A DNA stretch of 49,488 bases from Methanosarcinales archaeon. Its GTDB lineage: Archaea; Halobacteriota; Methanosarcinia; Methanosarcinales; Methanoperedenaceae. The stretch spans positions 1 through 49,488 of the forward strand of contig CAJPFJ010000071.1 of NCBI GenBank assembly GCA_905339155.1, given 5' to 3'. This document shows positions 41,299 to 49,488 of the stretch, piece by piece. Each line of letters starts with the position of its first letter. Positions within the stretch are counted from its first letter, which is position 1. The notes under the pieces are model-generated. The model saw only the letters and a program-made list of their open reading frames with translations. It was not told the origin of the DNA and did no database searches. The translations under genes were made by a program, and so were the position numbers.

Positions 41299-42603
41299 TT
41301 ATACGGCTCCTGCTACTGCCTTGATTGGCTCTCTGAATTCGTCGACTGAGCTGAAGACGTCTCCTACTAAGCCTGAGGTCTTCTCTGGGCTGTATATCTG
41401 TACACCTGCGTCAAGAGCAACTGCTGCTGCTACGCATGGTACTGCGAGACCCTTTGAGTGTCTGGTAACTACGTGGTTGCCGTTGAATACTCCTGGTCCA
41501 CCGCCTCCATAAATGGAGTGTGAGAAGAAGGAGAATCCGACTGCTGCGCCCTGTACTTTACCAAAGTCACATCCTGGGAGTGAGGTCTCTTTCTCAATGA
41601 GGTCATTGAAGTACAGCAATACTGCTGATACTGACTGTGGGGCTCTCTGTGCACCGCAGTTGATGAGTGTTGCTACAAGTGTGCCTGCTGCACAATATGC
41701 ATTCCACTTTCCGACATCATTGGTCTTGTATGTTGTATAGCCAGATGCGAATTTCTTATCTGCGCTGATTACTTTATCTGCAATTGCCTTCTCGACGCAT
41801 GCATGGACAGCTGAACCGATTGTACCGGTCTTGCCCAATGCTTTTGTTGTTCCATACACCAAGTTGTTTGCGTTTAAGCCCTGATGTGAGAATGCAAGTA
41901 ATCTGTGTCTTGTCTGGTTACCGATTGCGTCACCCATTTCGAATACACCTGTATTCTCAAGGATTGAGCACAGTGCTGCTGTGTTCATTGCGCTCTTCTT
42001 GCATGTTGCTGCAAGGTGGTTTGCCATGACGTTTCTTAATGTATAGCCAAATCCTTCATCTTTCTGTGGGATATCGACGATTGACTTTACGTTTCCGCCT
42101 ACCATATCAAGTGTCTGTGGGTACTGTCCCCAGACTGCGGACTTGATGGTTGGGGCATCGAACATACCGATATTGAATTGGCTTACTAATGCCTGTGTTA
42201 CTGCGGATGCTGTGCAGGTCAATGATGATACATATTCTGCTGCAACATCGATTCTTACTGATGGAACCTGTACGATTAACTGTTTTCCACCGTTTAATGC
42301 CTTTACAACGGTGTCATCCCCGCTGTCAACCTGTACCAGTTCGTTAACTGCTTTCTGGATAGCTGCTGCATTCTTTACGATGTCTAATTTCATTTCTCTG
42401 CCTGGGATCTTTCTGCCTTTGCCACCGATTGCGGATGTTGCTAAGGTTTTCTCGATTCCTGCTAAGTCAACGGCTGCTGTTCGCTTTATACCGGTGACTA
42501 TTGATTTGATAGCGGCATTTCTCATTGGGCTTATGTCGTTTATGTCGACGCCTGATTTGAGTTTTGCTCCTCTGTCGCTATATAGGTCTATTGTGTCAGC
42601 CAC
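41299..42603 (-). CDS. mcrB: Methyl-coenzyme M reductase beta subunit
   Basis: This 434-residue MCR subunit contributes to the F430 and coenzyme B sites. Family segments include DTIDLYSDRGAKLKSGVDIN at the start, NVMANHLAATCKKSAMNTAA, SIYGGGGPGVFNGNHVVTRH and AVPCVAAAVALDAGVQIYSP. The start codon is GTG (42603), with a perfect GGAGGT at 42612-42617. It is the first gene of the mcr operon. Confidence 0.97.
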   Translation of the reverse strand: MADTIDLYSDRGAKLKSGVDINDISPMRNAAIKSIVTGIKRTAAVDLAGIEKTLATSAIGGKGRKIPGREMKLDIVKNAAAIQKAVNELVQVDSGDDTVVKALNGGKQLIVQVPSVRIDVAAEYVSSLTCTASAVTQALVSQFNIGMFDAPTIKSAVWGQYPQTLDMVGGNVKSIVDIPQKDEGFGYTLRNVMANHLAATCKKSAMNTAALCSILENTGVFEMGDAIGNQTRHRLLAFSHQGLNANNLVYGTTKALGKTGTIGSAVHACVEKAIADKVISADKKFASGYTTYKTNDVGKWNAYCAAGTLVATLINCGAQRAPQSVSAVLLYFNDLIEKETSLPGCDFGKVQGAAVGFSFFSHSIYGGGGPGVFNGNHVVTRHSKGLAVPCVAAAVALDAGVQIYSPEKTSGLVGDVFSSVDEFREPIKAVAGAV

Positions 42604-42902
42604 GTTTATTTACCTCCTAATTTTTGTTTATTCCAAGAAATTGCTCACTTGGAAGCGATACAACAAACGAGCGACTGCAACATTATCGAGTATAGAACCC
42701 AAAATAAGATAATTATGTTCTATTCATCCCGACCACATTGTGTTTTATTGTATCGAACAACCATTACAATCCCTTGCGACACCTATCAATTCCTCTAAAG
42801 TACTTAAAGTTTACGAATCGATCATGATAAAACATTATAAAATAAATGAAGGCGTCGCTTCATGCTTGTGCAATATATTCCAGTCGATTTGCCTATATAT
42901 TT
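42604..42902 (-). promoter_or_regulatory. mcr promoter and long 5' leader with hairpin
   Basis: This 299-nt gap upstream of mcrB holds no gene. TATA-like elements occur at about 42831-42845 (TTTATTTTATAA) and 42891-42902 (AAATATATAGG). Either gives a leader of roughly 200-270 nt. In the leader, TTCCAAG (42631-42637) pairs with CTTGGAA (42648-42654) around 10 nt, ending 14 nt before the ribosome binding site. CGATACAA (42656-42663) can pair with TTGTATCG (42748-42755) over a longer distance. Confidence 0.55.
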
Positions 42903-43211
42903 TTATCCGCCGCTCTCCACACTCACATCACTCATTTCGGCTTTGGAGGCTTCTTTCTGTTTTTCCAGAACTTCATTGATTTCATCGCGGGAGAATATTT
43001 TCTCCCCGATTTCGTTCTCTTTTACTTGTGTTATTTTTCTTAGAATTTCTGTTTTGTAGTAAAGATCAGTCTTATCGACGAGCGCCCATGTACCTTCATG
43101 ATCTGAAATGATTTCAGTGATGTTACCTTTCGTACCTGTGTTTACGTATTCTACAAAATTCCCAATCTGTAAAGGGTTTCCAGACATATCTGTTGCCTTT
43201 ATCTCACTCAT
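42903..43211 (-). CDS. DUF2098-family protein (methanogen-specific)
   Basis: This 102-residue protein of a family found in methanogens and relatives reads GNPLQIGNFVEYVNTGTKGN, then DHEGTWALVDKTDLYYKTEI. It has a beta-barrel-like core with a charged helical C-terminus (RDEINEVLEKQKEASKAEM). The function is not known. It lies between the mcr operon (same direction, 299 nt upstream of mcrB) and mmp10 (divergent). That context suggests a role in MCR expression or maturation (inference). Confidence 0.75.
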   Translation of the reverse strand: MSEIKATDMSGNPLQIGNFVEYVNTGTKGNITEIISDHEGTWALVDKTDLYYKTEILRKITQVKENEIGEKIFSRDEINEVLEKQKEASKAEMSDVSVESGG

Positions 43212-43299
43212 CTAAACCCTTTATGTCATTTATTGTTATTAATCATTGTGGTTACCCCGGGCAATAAGTTTAAATGACTTTCTGACATTTCGTGATGCC

Positions 43300-44529
43300 A
43301 TGGAAATTCTTGCTGACATCGGAGGGCGTCCCGGTCTTGACTGCCGCGGTTTTTGTAGATATTGCTATTTTAAAGGTGTAACCGAAATCCCCGCATTTGG
43401 CTGCAAACATTGCATGCCCTTCAAGAAAGGATGCAATTACTGCACAAAGAGTGTCAAGGAGGGATATTCAAGTTTTAAATCCATGTCAATGGTCGCGCAG
43501 GAAGTCAAACAATCGGTTTTTTTCAATAAGAATGTAACAAAATTCAATGTTAGCGGAGGAGGGGATGTGAGTTGTTATCCTGAGCTTAAACCTCTTATTA
43601 AATTCCTCTGGGAATATAAAAAACCAATACATCTTGGATATACAAGCGGAAAAGGCATGAATAAGGATGATGCTTTGTTTTTCATAGATCATGGTGTTAA
43701 TGAAGTCACCTTTACGGTTTTCGCAACAGACCCGGAACTGCGCCGAATTTATATGAATGATAGGACACCCGAAGATTCACTTTCTGCACTTCAGATTCTT
43801 GCCGAAAAGTGCGATGTTTATGCAGCAACAGTACTTATTCCAGGAGTAAATGATGGCGATGTCCTCCTGAAAACCTGTGCAGATCTTGAAGAAATGGGCG
43901 TAAAAGGGCTCATACTTATGCGGTTTGCAAATGAAAATGAACAGGGGCTGATCCTTAATAATTCTCCTGTAATAGAAGGAGTCACTCCCCACACCATTCT
44001 TGAGTTCAAATCGATCGTTGACGACATTAACAGCAAATTCGATTTTCGAGTAACCGGCACTCCCCTATATGATCCTGAAACAGGGTCGCCATTTGCCATA
44101 CGCAATGAACCTGAAGCACTATTAAAATTACCTGAAATAACAAAAGAAGCAACGATCATAACAAGTGATGTTGCAGCGCCATTATTAAGGGAGATTTTCG
44201 ATAAACTCGGCGGGCTTGTAAATGTCATTCCAGTGAAAAAGGATATTGGCTGCCTTGTTACCATCGATGATATAAAAGGATTGGACTTATCACAAATAAA
44301 GGAAACAGTATTTTTCCCGGGAAGGGCATTTGTTCATGATCCTGAGGTAAAGAAAATACTGACTGCCGATGGAAAAGACAGGTTAGTAAGAAGAGGGCCT
44401 GATATGCTCACGGTTGATGGTGAGATGAGCATTTCAATGACAAAAGAAGAAGTTATTTTAAAAGAAATAGAAGCTTTCACAGAACTTATCCAGACGATAA
44501 ATATTATTGGAACAAAACCGAAAGCATAG
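43300..44529 (+). CDS. mmp10: Mmp10, MCR arginine C-methyltransferase (radical SAM)
   Basis: This is methanogenesis marker protein 10, the B12-dependent radical SAM enzyme that installs 5-(S)-methylarginine in McrA. The start [20 protein letters not shown] holds C15, C19 and C22 (CRGFCRYC). A second cysteine set ([14 protein letters not shown]) follows. SAM contacts include [15 protein letters not shown]. About 410 residues is the family length. I use the ATG at 43300, which matches the family start; the upstream TTG at 43246 would add 18 unrelated residues. Its McrA target (Arg286) is present in this window. In Methanosarcina, mmp10 is also next to mcr. Confidence 0.9.
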   Translation: MEILADIGGRPGLDCRGFCRYCYFKGVTEIPAFGCKHCMPFKKGCNYCTKSVKEGYSSFKSMSMVAQEVKQSVFFNKNVTKFNVSGGGDVSCYPELKPLIKFLWEYKKPIHLGYTSGKGMNKDDALFFIDHGVNEVTFTVFATDPELRRIYMNDRTPEDSLSALQILAEKCDVYAATVLIPGVNDGDVLLKTCADLEEMGVKGLILMRFANENEQGLILNNSPVIEGVTPHTILEFKSIVDDINSKFDFRVTGTPLYDPETGSPFAIRNEPEALLKLPEITKEATIITSDVAAPLLREIFDKLGGLVNVIPVKKDIGCLVTIDDIKGLDLSQIKETVFFPGRAFVHDPEVKKILTADGKDRLVRRGPDMLTVDGEMSISMTKEEVILKEIEAFTELIQTINIIGTKPKA

Positions 44530-44540
44530 ATCCGTTCAAC

Positions 44541-44987
44541 TTAATTTTTTTCTTCGGGTATACCGCAAACCTCACATTTTTCTTTTTCAGCATCATTCCG
44601 CTTTTGTGAATCAATCGCGCGCGTGCCTTCGGCAAGGACTGCTGCATTGGATAATGTCCCTGCGATCAATATCGCGTCAAAAATCTCCTCTTTTGTAATT
44701 CCAAGCCTCTGCGCCACCCTGATATGCATCTTCAGGCAGTGATCGCATCTTAAGGCTGCTGAAACCCCAATGGATATTAGCTCTATTGTTTTTGCGTCCA
44801 TCCGCTTAAATTCCCGGAATATTGCATTATCATAAAGCACCTTGGTGACCAGTAACTCTGGAGATTGCCTCATGAAATTAAGGATATAAGGTACCTCACC
44901 ATATGCTTTTTCAACCTCTTTTATTAATTCTTCAGCTGCTTCTTCTGGTTCCTTATTAAGGATCTTATCTATTTTTTTAAGTTCCAT
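44541..44987 (-). CDS. AhpD/carboxymuconolactone decarboxylase-like protein
   Basis: This 148-residue helical protein has the AhpD-like redox motif LRCDHCLKMHIRVAQRLGIT (CxxC then His), which in AhpD reduces peroxidase partners. YILNFMRQSPELL and IELISIGVSAA are typical family helices. A C-terminal CEVCGIPEEKN adds a second CxxC. It lies 5 nt after fwdC in the same direction, so it may be the fifth gene of the fwd operon and serve as a thiol protectant (inference). Confidence 0.8.
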   Translation of the reverse strand: MELKKIDKILNKEPEEAAEELIKEVEKAYGEVPYILNFMRQSPELLVTKVLYDNAIFREFKRMDAKTIELISIGVSAALRCDHCLKMHIRVAQRLGITKEEIFDAILIAGTLSNAAVLAEGTRAIDSQKRNDAEKEKCEVCGIPEEKN

Positions 44988-44992
44988 GATGA

Positions 44993-45751
44993 TTATTTTA
45001 TGTAAAGCAGACCTTTACCATTACCTATAACATCACCAGTATATTTCTTATATGTTACACCATCCAATGTCTCGGAACCTTCCAGCTTAAAAACAGGCAT
45101 CATCTCTTCAACAGTCCCGTTTACAATTATCGTGCCCTTGGACATCTCGCTTCCCGGACGGCTGGTATTGCCTTCGATCACGATCTTGCCGCCATTGTTG
45201 CTCAATCCCGGGAGAATCCCTGTATTGCCCTTAACAATGATCTCACCGCCGCACATATGTTCGCCAACGAAATCAAGGGCATTTCCCATCACAGTTATTT
45301 TCCCGCCGCGCATGCCGCAGCTCTCACCGCGATATCCGGCGCCAAGGTAATAGCCTGCGTTTCCTTCCACGATCAACTCGCCGCCTTTCATTTCCCTTCC
45401 AGCCCATGAGTCCGCATTTCCCTTTACGGATATCTTCCCGCCGCTCATTTTGGCGCCGATGTGCATATCCACGTTGCCAGTGATAATTACGAGGCCTGCG
45501 GTCATTCCTTCCCCGATCCTTTTAACACGGGAGAAATCGCCTTCCATCACAATTTTTGTATCCGCTGCTGGCGAAGAACCTTCCACCTTAACAGAGAAAA
45601 GCTCTCCGATCGTAGTTTTCTGGTTTCCGACCCATGCTTCCAGGGATTGGATCTCTTTTTCTGTTTTACCGGCAAATATATCAGGTGAGATATTCTCAGC
45701 TTCAGTTGAAATCCTGATCTCTTTTTTTGGTTTTATGGTAACTGTTTGCAT
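44993..45751 (-). CDS. fwdC: Formylmethanofuran dehydrogenase subunit C
   Basis: This 252-residue right-handed beta-helix is homologous to the GltB C-terminal domain. Repeating GGxIxVxGNA turns run through the protein (GGKISVKGNADSWAGREMKG, GGELIVEGNAGYYLGAGYRG, GGKITVMGNALDFVGEHMCG). It is the structural subunit that holds FwdA and FwdB together. The gap to fwdA is 1 nt, and the ribosome binding site (GAGGTGA) lies inside the end of fwdA. Confidence 0.95.
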   Translation of the reverse strand: MQTVTIKPKKEIRISTEAENISPDIFAGKTEKEIQSLEAWVGNQKTTIGELFSVKVEGSSPAADTKIVMEGDFSRVKRIGEGMTAGLVIITGNVDMHIGAKMSGGKISVKGNADSWAGREMKGGELIVEGNAGYYLGAGYRGESCGMRGGKITVMGNALDFVGEHMCGGEIIVKGNTGILPGLSNNGGKIVIEGNTSRPGSEMSKGTIIVNGTVEEMMPVFKLEGSETLDGVTYKKYTGDVIGNGKGLLYIK

Positions 45752-45752
45752 T

Positions 45753-47474
45753 TTAGCTCACCTCGACCGGTATTGCTCCGGCTTTTACAACCAGCGGATG
45801 AGTTACATATTCATCCTGGACCATGTAATTTGCAAGCTGTATCGAGTAATAATTCTTGAATTTCTTAACTATATCCTTCATCATCTCATTTGTGTGCTGC
45901 ACAGGGACATAAGCATCCACCCAATAGGTCCTGCCCATAGGTGTAGCTGCGATCTGGCCGTCCTTTACAACAACCTGGCCGCCTTTTATCGTATATGCGG
46001 CGGATGAGAACGCGCTCTTTATCTTTGCATGTTCAACCGATGGATCGATCCGGTTTGGTATAATATCGTATATGGAGACATCAGCATCTGCACCAACTCC
46101 AAGATGACCTTTTGTATCAAGAAGCCCGAGTACTTTTGCAGTGCCAGCTCTTGTCATTATTGCGATCTCACTGAAATCAAGCTCACGCTCGATTCCCGGA
46201 AGCTTTGTTCTTGAATGAACAGCTTCATGAACAGTCTTAATTTCTTCCTGGCGCTTTTTATTGCTCATAAGAAGGGCAATGACCTCCGAATAATTCACAA
46301 ACGGGCCGCCATTTGGATGATCTGTGGTCAAAAGCATCTTATACGGATCTTTGGTAAGCAAGGCAAGTTCAAGCCCTATGGCCCACATGATAGCATAAAC
46401 CGATACCTGCTTGACATAGTATAATGGCACAACACCTGAGGCATCTTCAAGTTCAACATCACCGTTGCCCCACTTTGCATGCAGTAATTTTGCATTTGCG
46501 TACTGCACAGGGCCATCTGCGGTCATAGTTGTAGCGCTTCCAAAAATAAGCTGCCCCATATCTCCCGTAATATTCTCGCTATTATTTAGATAATTGGCTA
46601 CCTCATCTGCTTTTGATTCAAAGTCGCCCCAGTTTGTTCCACCCATTGAATTAAACAATAGGTGAGTAACATGCAGAACCTGCCTGTCCTTGCTCGGTTT
46701 TACCTGTTTTGCAAGCTCCATACTCGCAAGCGTGGTCTTGTAATTACCCGGTTTCCCAAGATTGTTGCAGTGAAGATGCACCGAATGCGGGAGTCCCAGC
46801 ATTTCATTTACCTTCATTAACGATACGATAATATCTTTTGGAGTTACGTCAAAATTCGGGACAACATCATCAAGACCAGTAACGTTCTTGCCAAAGCCCC
46901 ACATCTCGCCGCCGCCTGGATTTACGCATTTGACACCAAATCCCCTGCTTGCAAGAAGTCCCCAGGCCACATAAGCAGCCAGCTTATCCATGTTCTTCTC
47001 TCGCACAAAGTCCATTGTGGGCCAGTTGCTCCCAAATAACGTAAGAGCGCCTTTGTCTATAATGGGTATCTCTTCAAGTTCTTCATGGGTATGGCGCGCT
47101 TTCATTATTGCCTGCGCCGCCTCAAAGACCGTTGTATAACCCATCTGTGCATAGCGGTATCCCATCGCATAGACATTTGGCACCGTATAACCTGTTGTAG
47201 GTCTCGTGATCTTTGTCCTTGGCTTTATCCCTGATCGCGTATCTTCAGGGCGCATTATCCTTCCCACATTGACTTTTGCGCCTGCGATATGAGAATGCGC
47301 ATCAACGCCGCCCGCCATGACAAGCCTGCCGCCGGCATCGATCACTGTAGCTTTGGCGCTTACCTTATCTACGATTTTCCCGTCTTTTATAGAGATATCG
47401 GTCTTATCACCCTTTATTCCATTAGACGGATCAAAAACCGAACCGTTCTTTATAATAAGTTCCATTTTATTCAC
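45753..47474 (-). CDS. fwdA: Formylmethanofuran dehydrogenase subunit A
   Basis: This 573-residue amidohydrolase-fold subunit joins formate to methanofuran, or splits formyl-methanofuran, at a binuclear zinc site. The metal-binding start is VMAGGVDAHSHIAGAKVN. Further family segments are HLHCNNLGKPGNYKTTLASM, VLHVTHLLFNSMGGTNWGDF and LLTTDHPNGGPFVNYSEVI, with the conserved Asp. It overlaps fwdB by 8 nt. In a methane oxidiser it works in the direction that releases CO2. Confidence 0.95.
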   Translation of the reverse strand: MNKMELIIKNGSVFDPSNGIKGDKTDISIKDGKIVDKVSAKATVIDAGGRLVMAGGVDAHSHIAGAKVNVGRIMRPEDTRSGIKPRTKITRPTTGYTVPNVYAMGYRYAQMGYTTVFEAAQAIMKARHTHEELEEIPIIDKGALTLFGSNWPTMDFVREKNMDKLAAYVAWGLLASRGFGVKCVNPGGGEMWGFGKNVTGLDDVVPNFDVTPKDIIVSLMKVNEMLGLPHSVHLHCNNLGKPGNYKTTLASMELAKQVKPSKDRQVLHVTHLLFNSMGGTNWGDFESKADEVANYLNNSENITGDMGQLIFGSATTMTADGPVQYANAKLLHAKWGNGDVELEDASGVVPLYYVKQVSVYAIMWAIGLELALLTKDPYKMLLTTDHPNGGPFVNYSEVIALLMSNKKRQEEIKTVHEAVHSRTKLPGIERELDFSEIAIMTRAGTAKVLGLLDTKGHLGVGADADVSIYDIIPNRIDPSVEHAKIKSAFSSAAYTIKGGQVVVKDGQIAATPMGRTYWVDAYVPVQHTNEMMKDIVKKFKNYYSIQLANYMVQDEYVTHPLVVKAGAIPVEVS

Positions 47475-48765
47475 CCCTCAATACTTTTACTCGTTCTGTT
47501 ATTTTTTCAAGGATCTCAGTGTCAGGCAGATGTGTGGGTTCAATCATCTTTCTCATCCTGAGTGATACGCCGTCCATCCTGTATGCCGTACCTTCCACCT
47601 CTACGCCGCAAATGGCCACTGGAATGACAACATTTGCTACTTCAGTCGTGGGATTCCAGTAAGGATCGATCTGAACGACCGGAATTCTTGCCAGGTGGCG
47701 GACAGAATCTGCCGGGAAATGAGCGCCTGCATCACCAGCTATTATCATTGCTGCATCTGTTTCTTTTCTTGTGAGCACATCGTTCGCCGCGGTCTCGCCG
47801 GGATTGTAATAAGGAGCGCCGCGTGCAAAATCCACAGCGGTTGCAAAACCTGTCTCCCATGCACATACATTTCCAAATCCTGTAACATTATAGTGGCCTC
47901 GCATCGGCGTTATAACGCATTTTGTAAATGCATTCAACTCTGTAACTAAAGAGATGGCATTATCAATGTTCTTATATCTTGATTTGCTCTGCGTGAGCCC
48001 CATGCCAAAGAAAATCCCGACGAATTTTCCTGTTTTTAATAAATCAACCATTTTGTTAAGCTGTTCCTTCGGGACGCCTCCAACTGTCTCAGGTACCACA
48101 TCCGCATGACCGGAGAGTATCGCCCGCAGGGCAGAAACCACAAGGTAATCGCTTCCCTGTTCTAATTGTACGAATTCATCCGCCATATTAGCAGTGTCTG
48201 TTTTTCGCACATCAACTACAATGACTTTTCGCCCTTTTCTTCCTTTTTCCGAGAATAATCCTTTTGCAAAAACAGAATATCGTCCCATATGCCTGGGATG
48301 GGCATGTACGGGATTGCTTCCCCAGAATACAATGACGTCCGCCCTGTTCTTTATCTGGCCAAGGGTGGCTGACGGAAGACCTTTTTCATGAACTGCAAGC
48401 GTGGATGGGGCATGACACACTGTTGCTGTGTTATCGATAATTGCGCCAAGTTCCTCAGCAAGAAGAATCCCTTTCTTATGGACTTCACACACTGCTGATG
48501 CCCAGCCGTACAAAAGAGGTCTTTTTGAATTTGAAAGGATATTTGCAGCTTCGTTAATTGCCTCTTCATAAGAAACTTCCTTGAACTCGGAATTCTTATC
48601 CTTCCTCATCATAGGGGCTTCTATCCTGTGGTGCCCCATTATTTTTGCAGAGCCGAGCTTGCATGCTTGTTTTGCTTCAATTATTTTATTATCTTCTACA
48701 ACAATTGTAAGGTCATCGCACAGGCAGCCGCAAAAAGGGCAGAGTGCATCTGTTATTACTGTCAT
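47467..48765 (-). CDS. fwdB: Formylmethanofuran dehydrogenase subunit B
   Basis: This is the 432-residue molybdopterin (Mo or W) subunit that interconverts CO2 and formate. The N-terminal 4Fe-4S site is LCPFCGCLCDDLTIV with a later Cys (QACKLG). The metal ligand is a cysteine, C117 in NTATVCHAPSTLAV, not selenocysteine. Further landmarks are VIVFWGSNPVHAHPRHMGRY and AMIIAGDAGAHFPADSVRHL. Its ATG shares one base with the fwdD stop codon. Mo versus W cannot be told from sequence. Confidence 0.95.
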   Translation of the reverse strand: MTVITDALCPFCGCLCDDLTIVVEDNKIIEAKQACKLGSAKIMGHHRIEAPMMRKDKNSEFKEVSYEEAINEAANILSNSKRPLLYGWASAVCEVHKKGILLAEELGAIIDNTATVCHAPSTLAVHEKGLPSATLGQIKNRADVIVFWGSNPVHAHPRHMGRYSVFAKGLFSEKGRKGRKVIVVDVRKTDTANMADEFVQLEQGSDYLVVSALRAILSGHADVVPETVGGVPKEQLNKMVDLLKTGKFVGIFFGMGLTQSKSRYKNIDNAISLVTELNAFTKCVITPMRGHYNVTGFGNVCAWETGFATAVDFARGAPYYNPGETAANDVLTRKETDAAMIIAGDAGAHFPADSVRHLARIPVVQIDPYWNPTTEVANVVIPVAICGVEVEGTAYRMDGVSLRMRKMIEPTHLPDTEILEKITERVKVLRGE

Positions 48766-49142
48766 TATTTATACCTCGCGATCAATTCTTTCATTGATAA
48801 AACTTTCTTGTCCGTAGGTTCTATCCGTGCGGGAATTCCTTTGAATCCCGGCATCCCGCAGCCCTTAGTATCCGGATCGACAACAGCATTTGCCCATGGA
48901 CCCATGGGGATAAAAGCCATCCCATCGGGATTTCCCTTGTTCTCTTTCAATTTCACAACCACATCGCCATGATCTGTTCTAACCAATAGACAGCTTCCGG
49001 GACTTATTCCCAGGATGCCGATATCCTTTGGATTCAATTCACAATAAGCAGTTGCTTCCTGGTAGTCCAGCGAGGTCTTATTTTCAATAGTTGCTCCCTG
49101 ATTTATTGTTCTTCCAGTTATAAGTGTTGCATTTAATGTCAT
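48765..49142 (-). CDS. fwdD: Formylmethanofuran dehydrogenase subunit D
   Basis: This 125-residue subunit is homologous to the C-terminal molydopterin-dinucleotide-binding domain of larger enzymes. Segments are LNATLITGRTINQGATIENK, ISPGSCLLVRTDHGDVVVKL and MAFIPMGPWANAVVDPDTKG. It is the first gene of the fwdDBAC operon. fwdE, F, G and H are not present here. Confidence 0.94.
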   Translation of the reverse strand: MTLNATLITGRTINQGATIENKTSLDYQEATAYCELNPKDIGILGISPGSCLLVRTDHGDVVVKLKENKGNPDGMAFIPMGPWANAVVDPDTKGCGMPGFKGIPARIEPTDKKVLSMKELIARYK

Positions 49143-49345
49143 CTTACACCATCTTTCTTTATTATTTGTAAATTACTTTCTTATTTAAAAAGTAATTTTT
49201 TATATTCATATTTTTATTATTTCGGCCTTGAAATACTAGAAGAATAGTTGATGTTTAGTAATATAAAGTTGTCGAAAATAACCACTATGTATTGTTGGTG
49301 GTTACCAAGACCCCCTTGAAACCATTGGTAGATTTTTTTTACCTC
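49143..49345. promoter_or_regulatory. fwd promoter region with inverted repeats
   Basis: No gene is seen. On the minus strand a TATA-like TTTTTAAATAAG lies about 35-45 nt upstream of the fwdD ATG. Further up, TAACCAC (49279-49285) pairs with GTGGTTA (49298-49304), and TACCAA (49303-49308) with TTGGTA (49325-49330). These may be the end of a mobile element or a regulator site. Confidence 0.35.
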
Positions 49346-49488
49346 CTATGTGAGATATGCAACTGAAGAAAGATTTTCTTTTATTCCATGCTGCAATCGT
49401 ACAAATGCTACTGCCAGCATGACAATACAACACTCTGTTACGTGAAGATCAATATTCTTCATGCCTTTGCCATTCAAGTGTACCTCAA
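49346..49488 (-). pseudogene. C-terminal end of a probable transposase, partial at right edge
   Basis: A frame enters from the right edge and ends at a TAG (49346-49348). The 46 visible residues, NGKGMKNIDLHVTECCIVML then AVAFVRLQHGIKENL, resemble the tail of IS4-like archaeal transposases (xxNxxLHVxxCCIxML). Only the tail lies in the window, so I cannot say whether the gene is intact beyond it. The family call is from memory of similar tails and is tentative. Confidence 0.4.

Noticed and set aside
1..49488. CRISPR array, rRNA genes or a prophage
   Set aside because: I saw no regularly spaced direct repeats, no rRNA-like sequence and no phage structural or integrase genes. The decay zone at 1-10.6 kb contains no visible integrase.

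Overview
The window comes from an archaeon of the Methanosarcinales type, most likely a methane oxidiser of the ANME-2d ('Candidatus Methanoperedens') kind. It carries a full methyl-coenzyme M reductase operon (mcrB-mcrD-mcrG-mcrA), the MCR-modifying enzyme Mmp10 and a formylmethanofuran dehydrogenase operon (fwdDBAC). It also carries archaeal information-processing genes (priS, GINS, aIF2-alpha, Nop10, L44e, S27e, archaeal CCA-adding enzyme). TATA boxes, GGTGA-type ribosome binding sites and ATGA overlaps are archaeal throughout. The ANME-2d assignment is inferred from an mcr operon without mcrC, an Etf/Fe-S membrane oxidoreductase module and one McrA sequence difference. No 16S rRNA gene is present to confirm it.

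Layout. (1) 1-10.6 kb is an accessory zone rich in damaged genes. It holds a secreted propeller protein running off the left edge, a methyltransferase that has lost its SAM-binding motif, a TusA gene whose ribosome binding site lies in a hairpin, a broken Lrp-TRASH regulator, truncated DsrE, SnoaL, UbiA, S9-peptidase and O-methyltransferase genes, and a tRNA-Leu with a 5' tRNA half beside it. Inside this zone lies an intact, apparently co-regulated module: a BlaI/CopY-type repressor, a CcdA-type thiol transporter and a Met/His-rich membrane polyferredoxin. Four copies of one 19-bp operator (STTTACA-N5-TGTAAAS) control it. (2) 10.7-17 kb is housekeeping: cca, a lipoprotein thioredoxin-CcdA fusion, a DsbA-like protein, tRNA-Gly, aspartate kinase and an ITP/XTP pyrophosphatase. 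(3) 17-23.3 kb holds three family-4 glycosyltransferases, an orphan ABC-2 permease overlapping a PAS histidine kinase, and an iron-sulfur flavoprotein. (4) 23.3-28.2 kb holds a small heat-shock protein and a conserved replication/translation operon (priS-GINS-rpl44e-rps27e-aIF2alpha-nop10-PAC2). (5) 28.3-35.2 kb is an energy operon: ADP-forming acyl-CoA synthetase fused to a GNAT domain, EtfB, ferredoxin-EtfA, and a membrane Fe-S oxidoreductase. (6) 35.2-44.5 kb holds a cobalamin-type radical SAM protein with a C-terminal PqqD-like domain, two small uncharacterised proteins, the mcr operon, a DUF2098 protein and mmp10. (7) 44.5-49.5 kb holds an AhpD-like protein, fwdDBAC, and a probable transposase tail at the right edge.

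How the genes fit together. mcr and fwd are the two ends of the C1 pathway between methane and CO2, and Mmp10 makes the MCR arginine methylation. The Etf operon would feed electrons from acyl-CoA or similar donors through a ferredoxin-bearing EtfA to a membrane quinone-type reductase, next to an enzyme that makes ATP from an acyl-CoA. The accessory end is concerned with thiol, sulfur or metal (possibly copper) handling.
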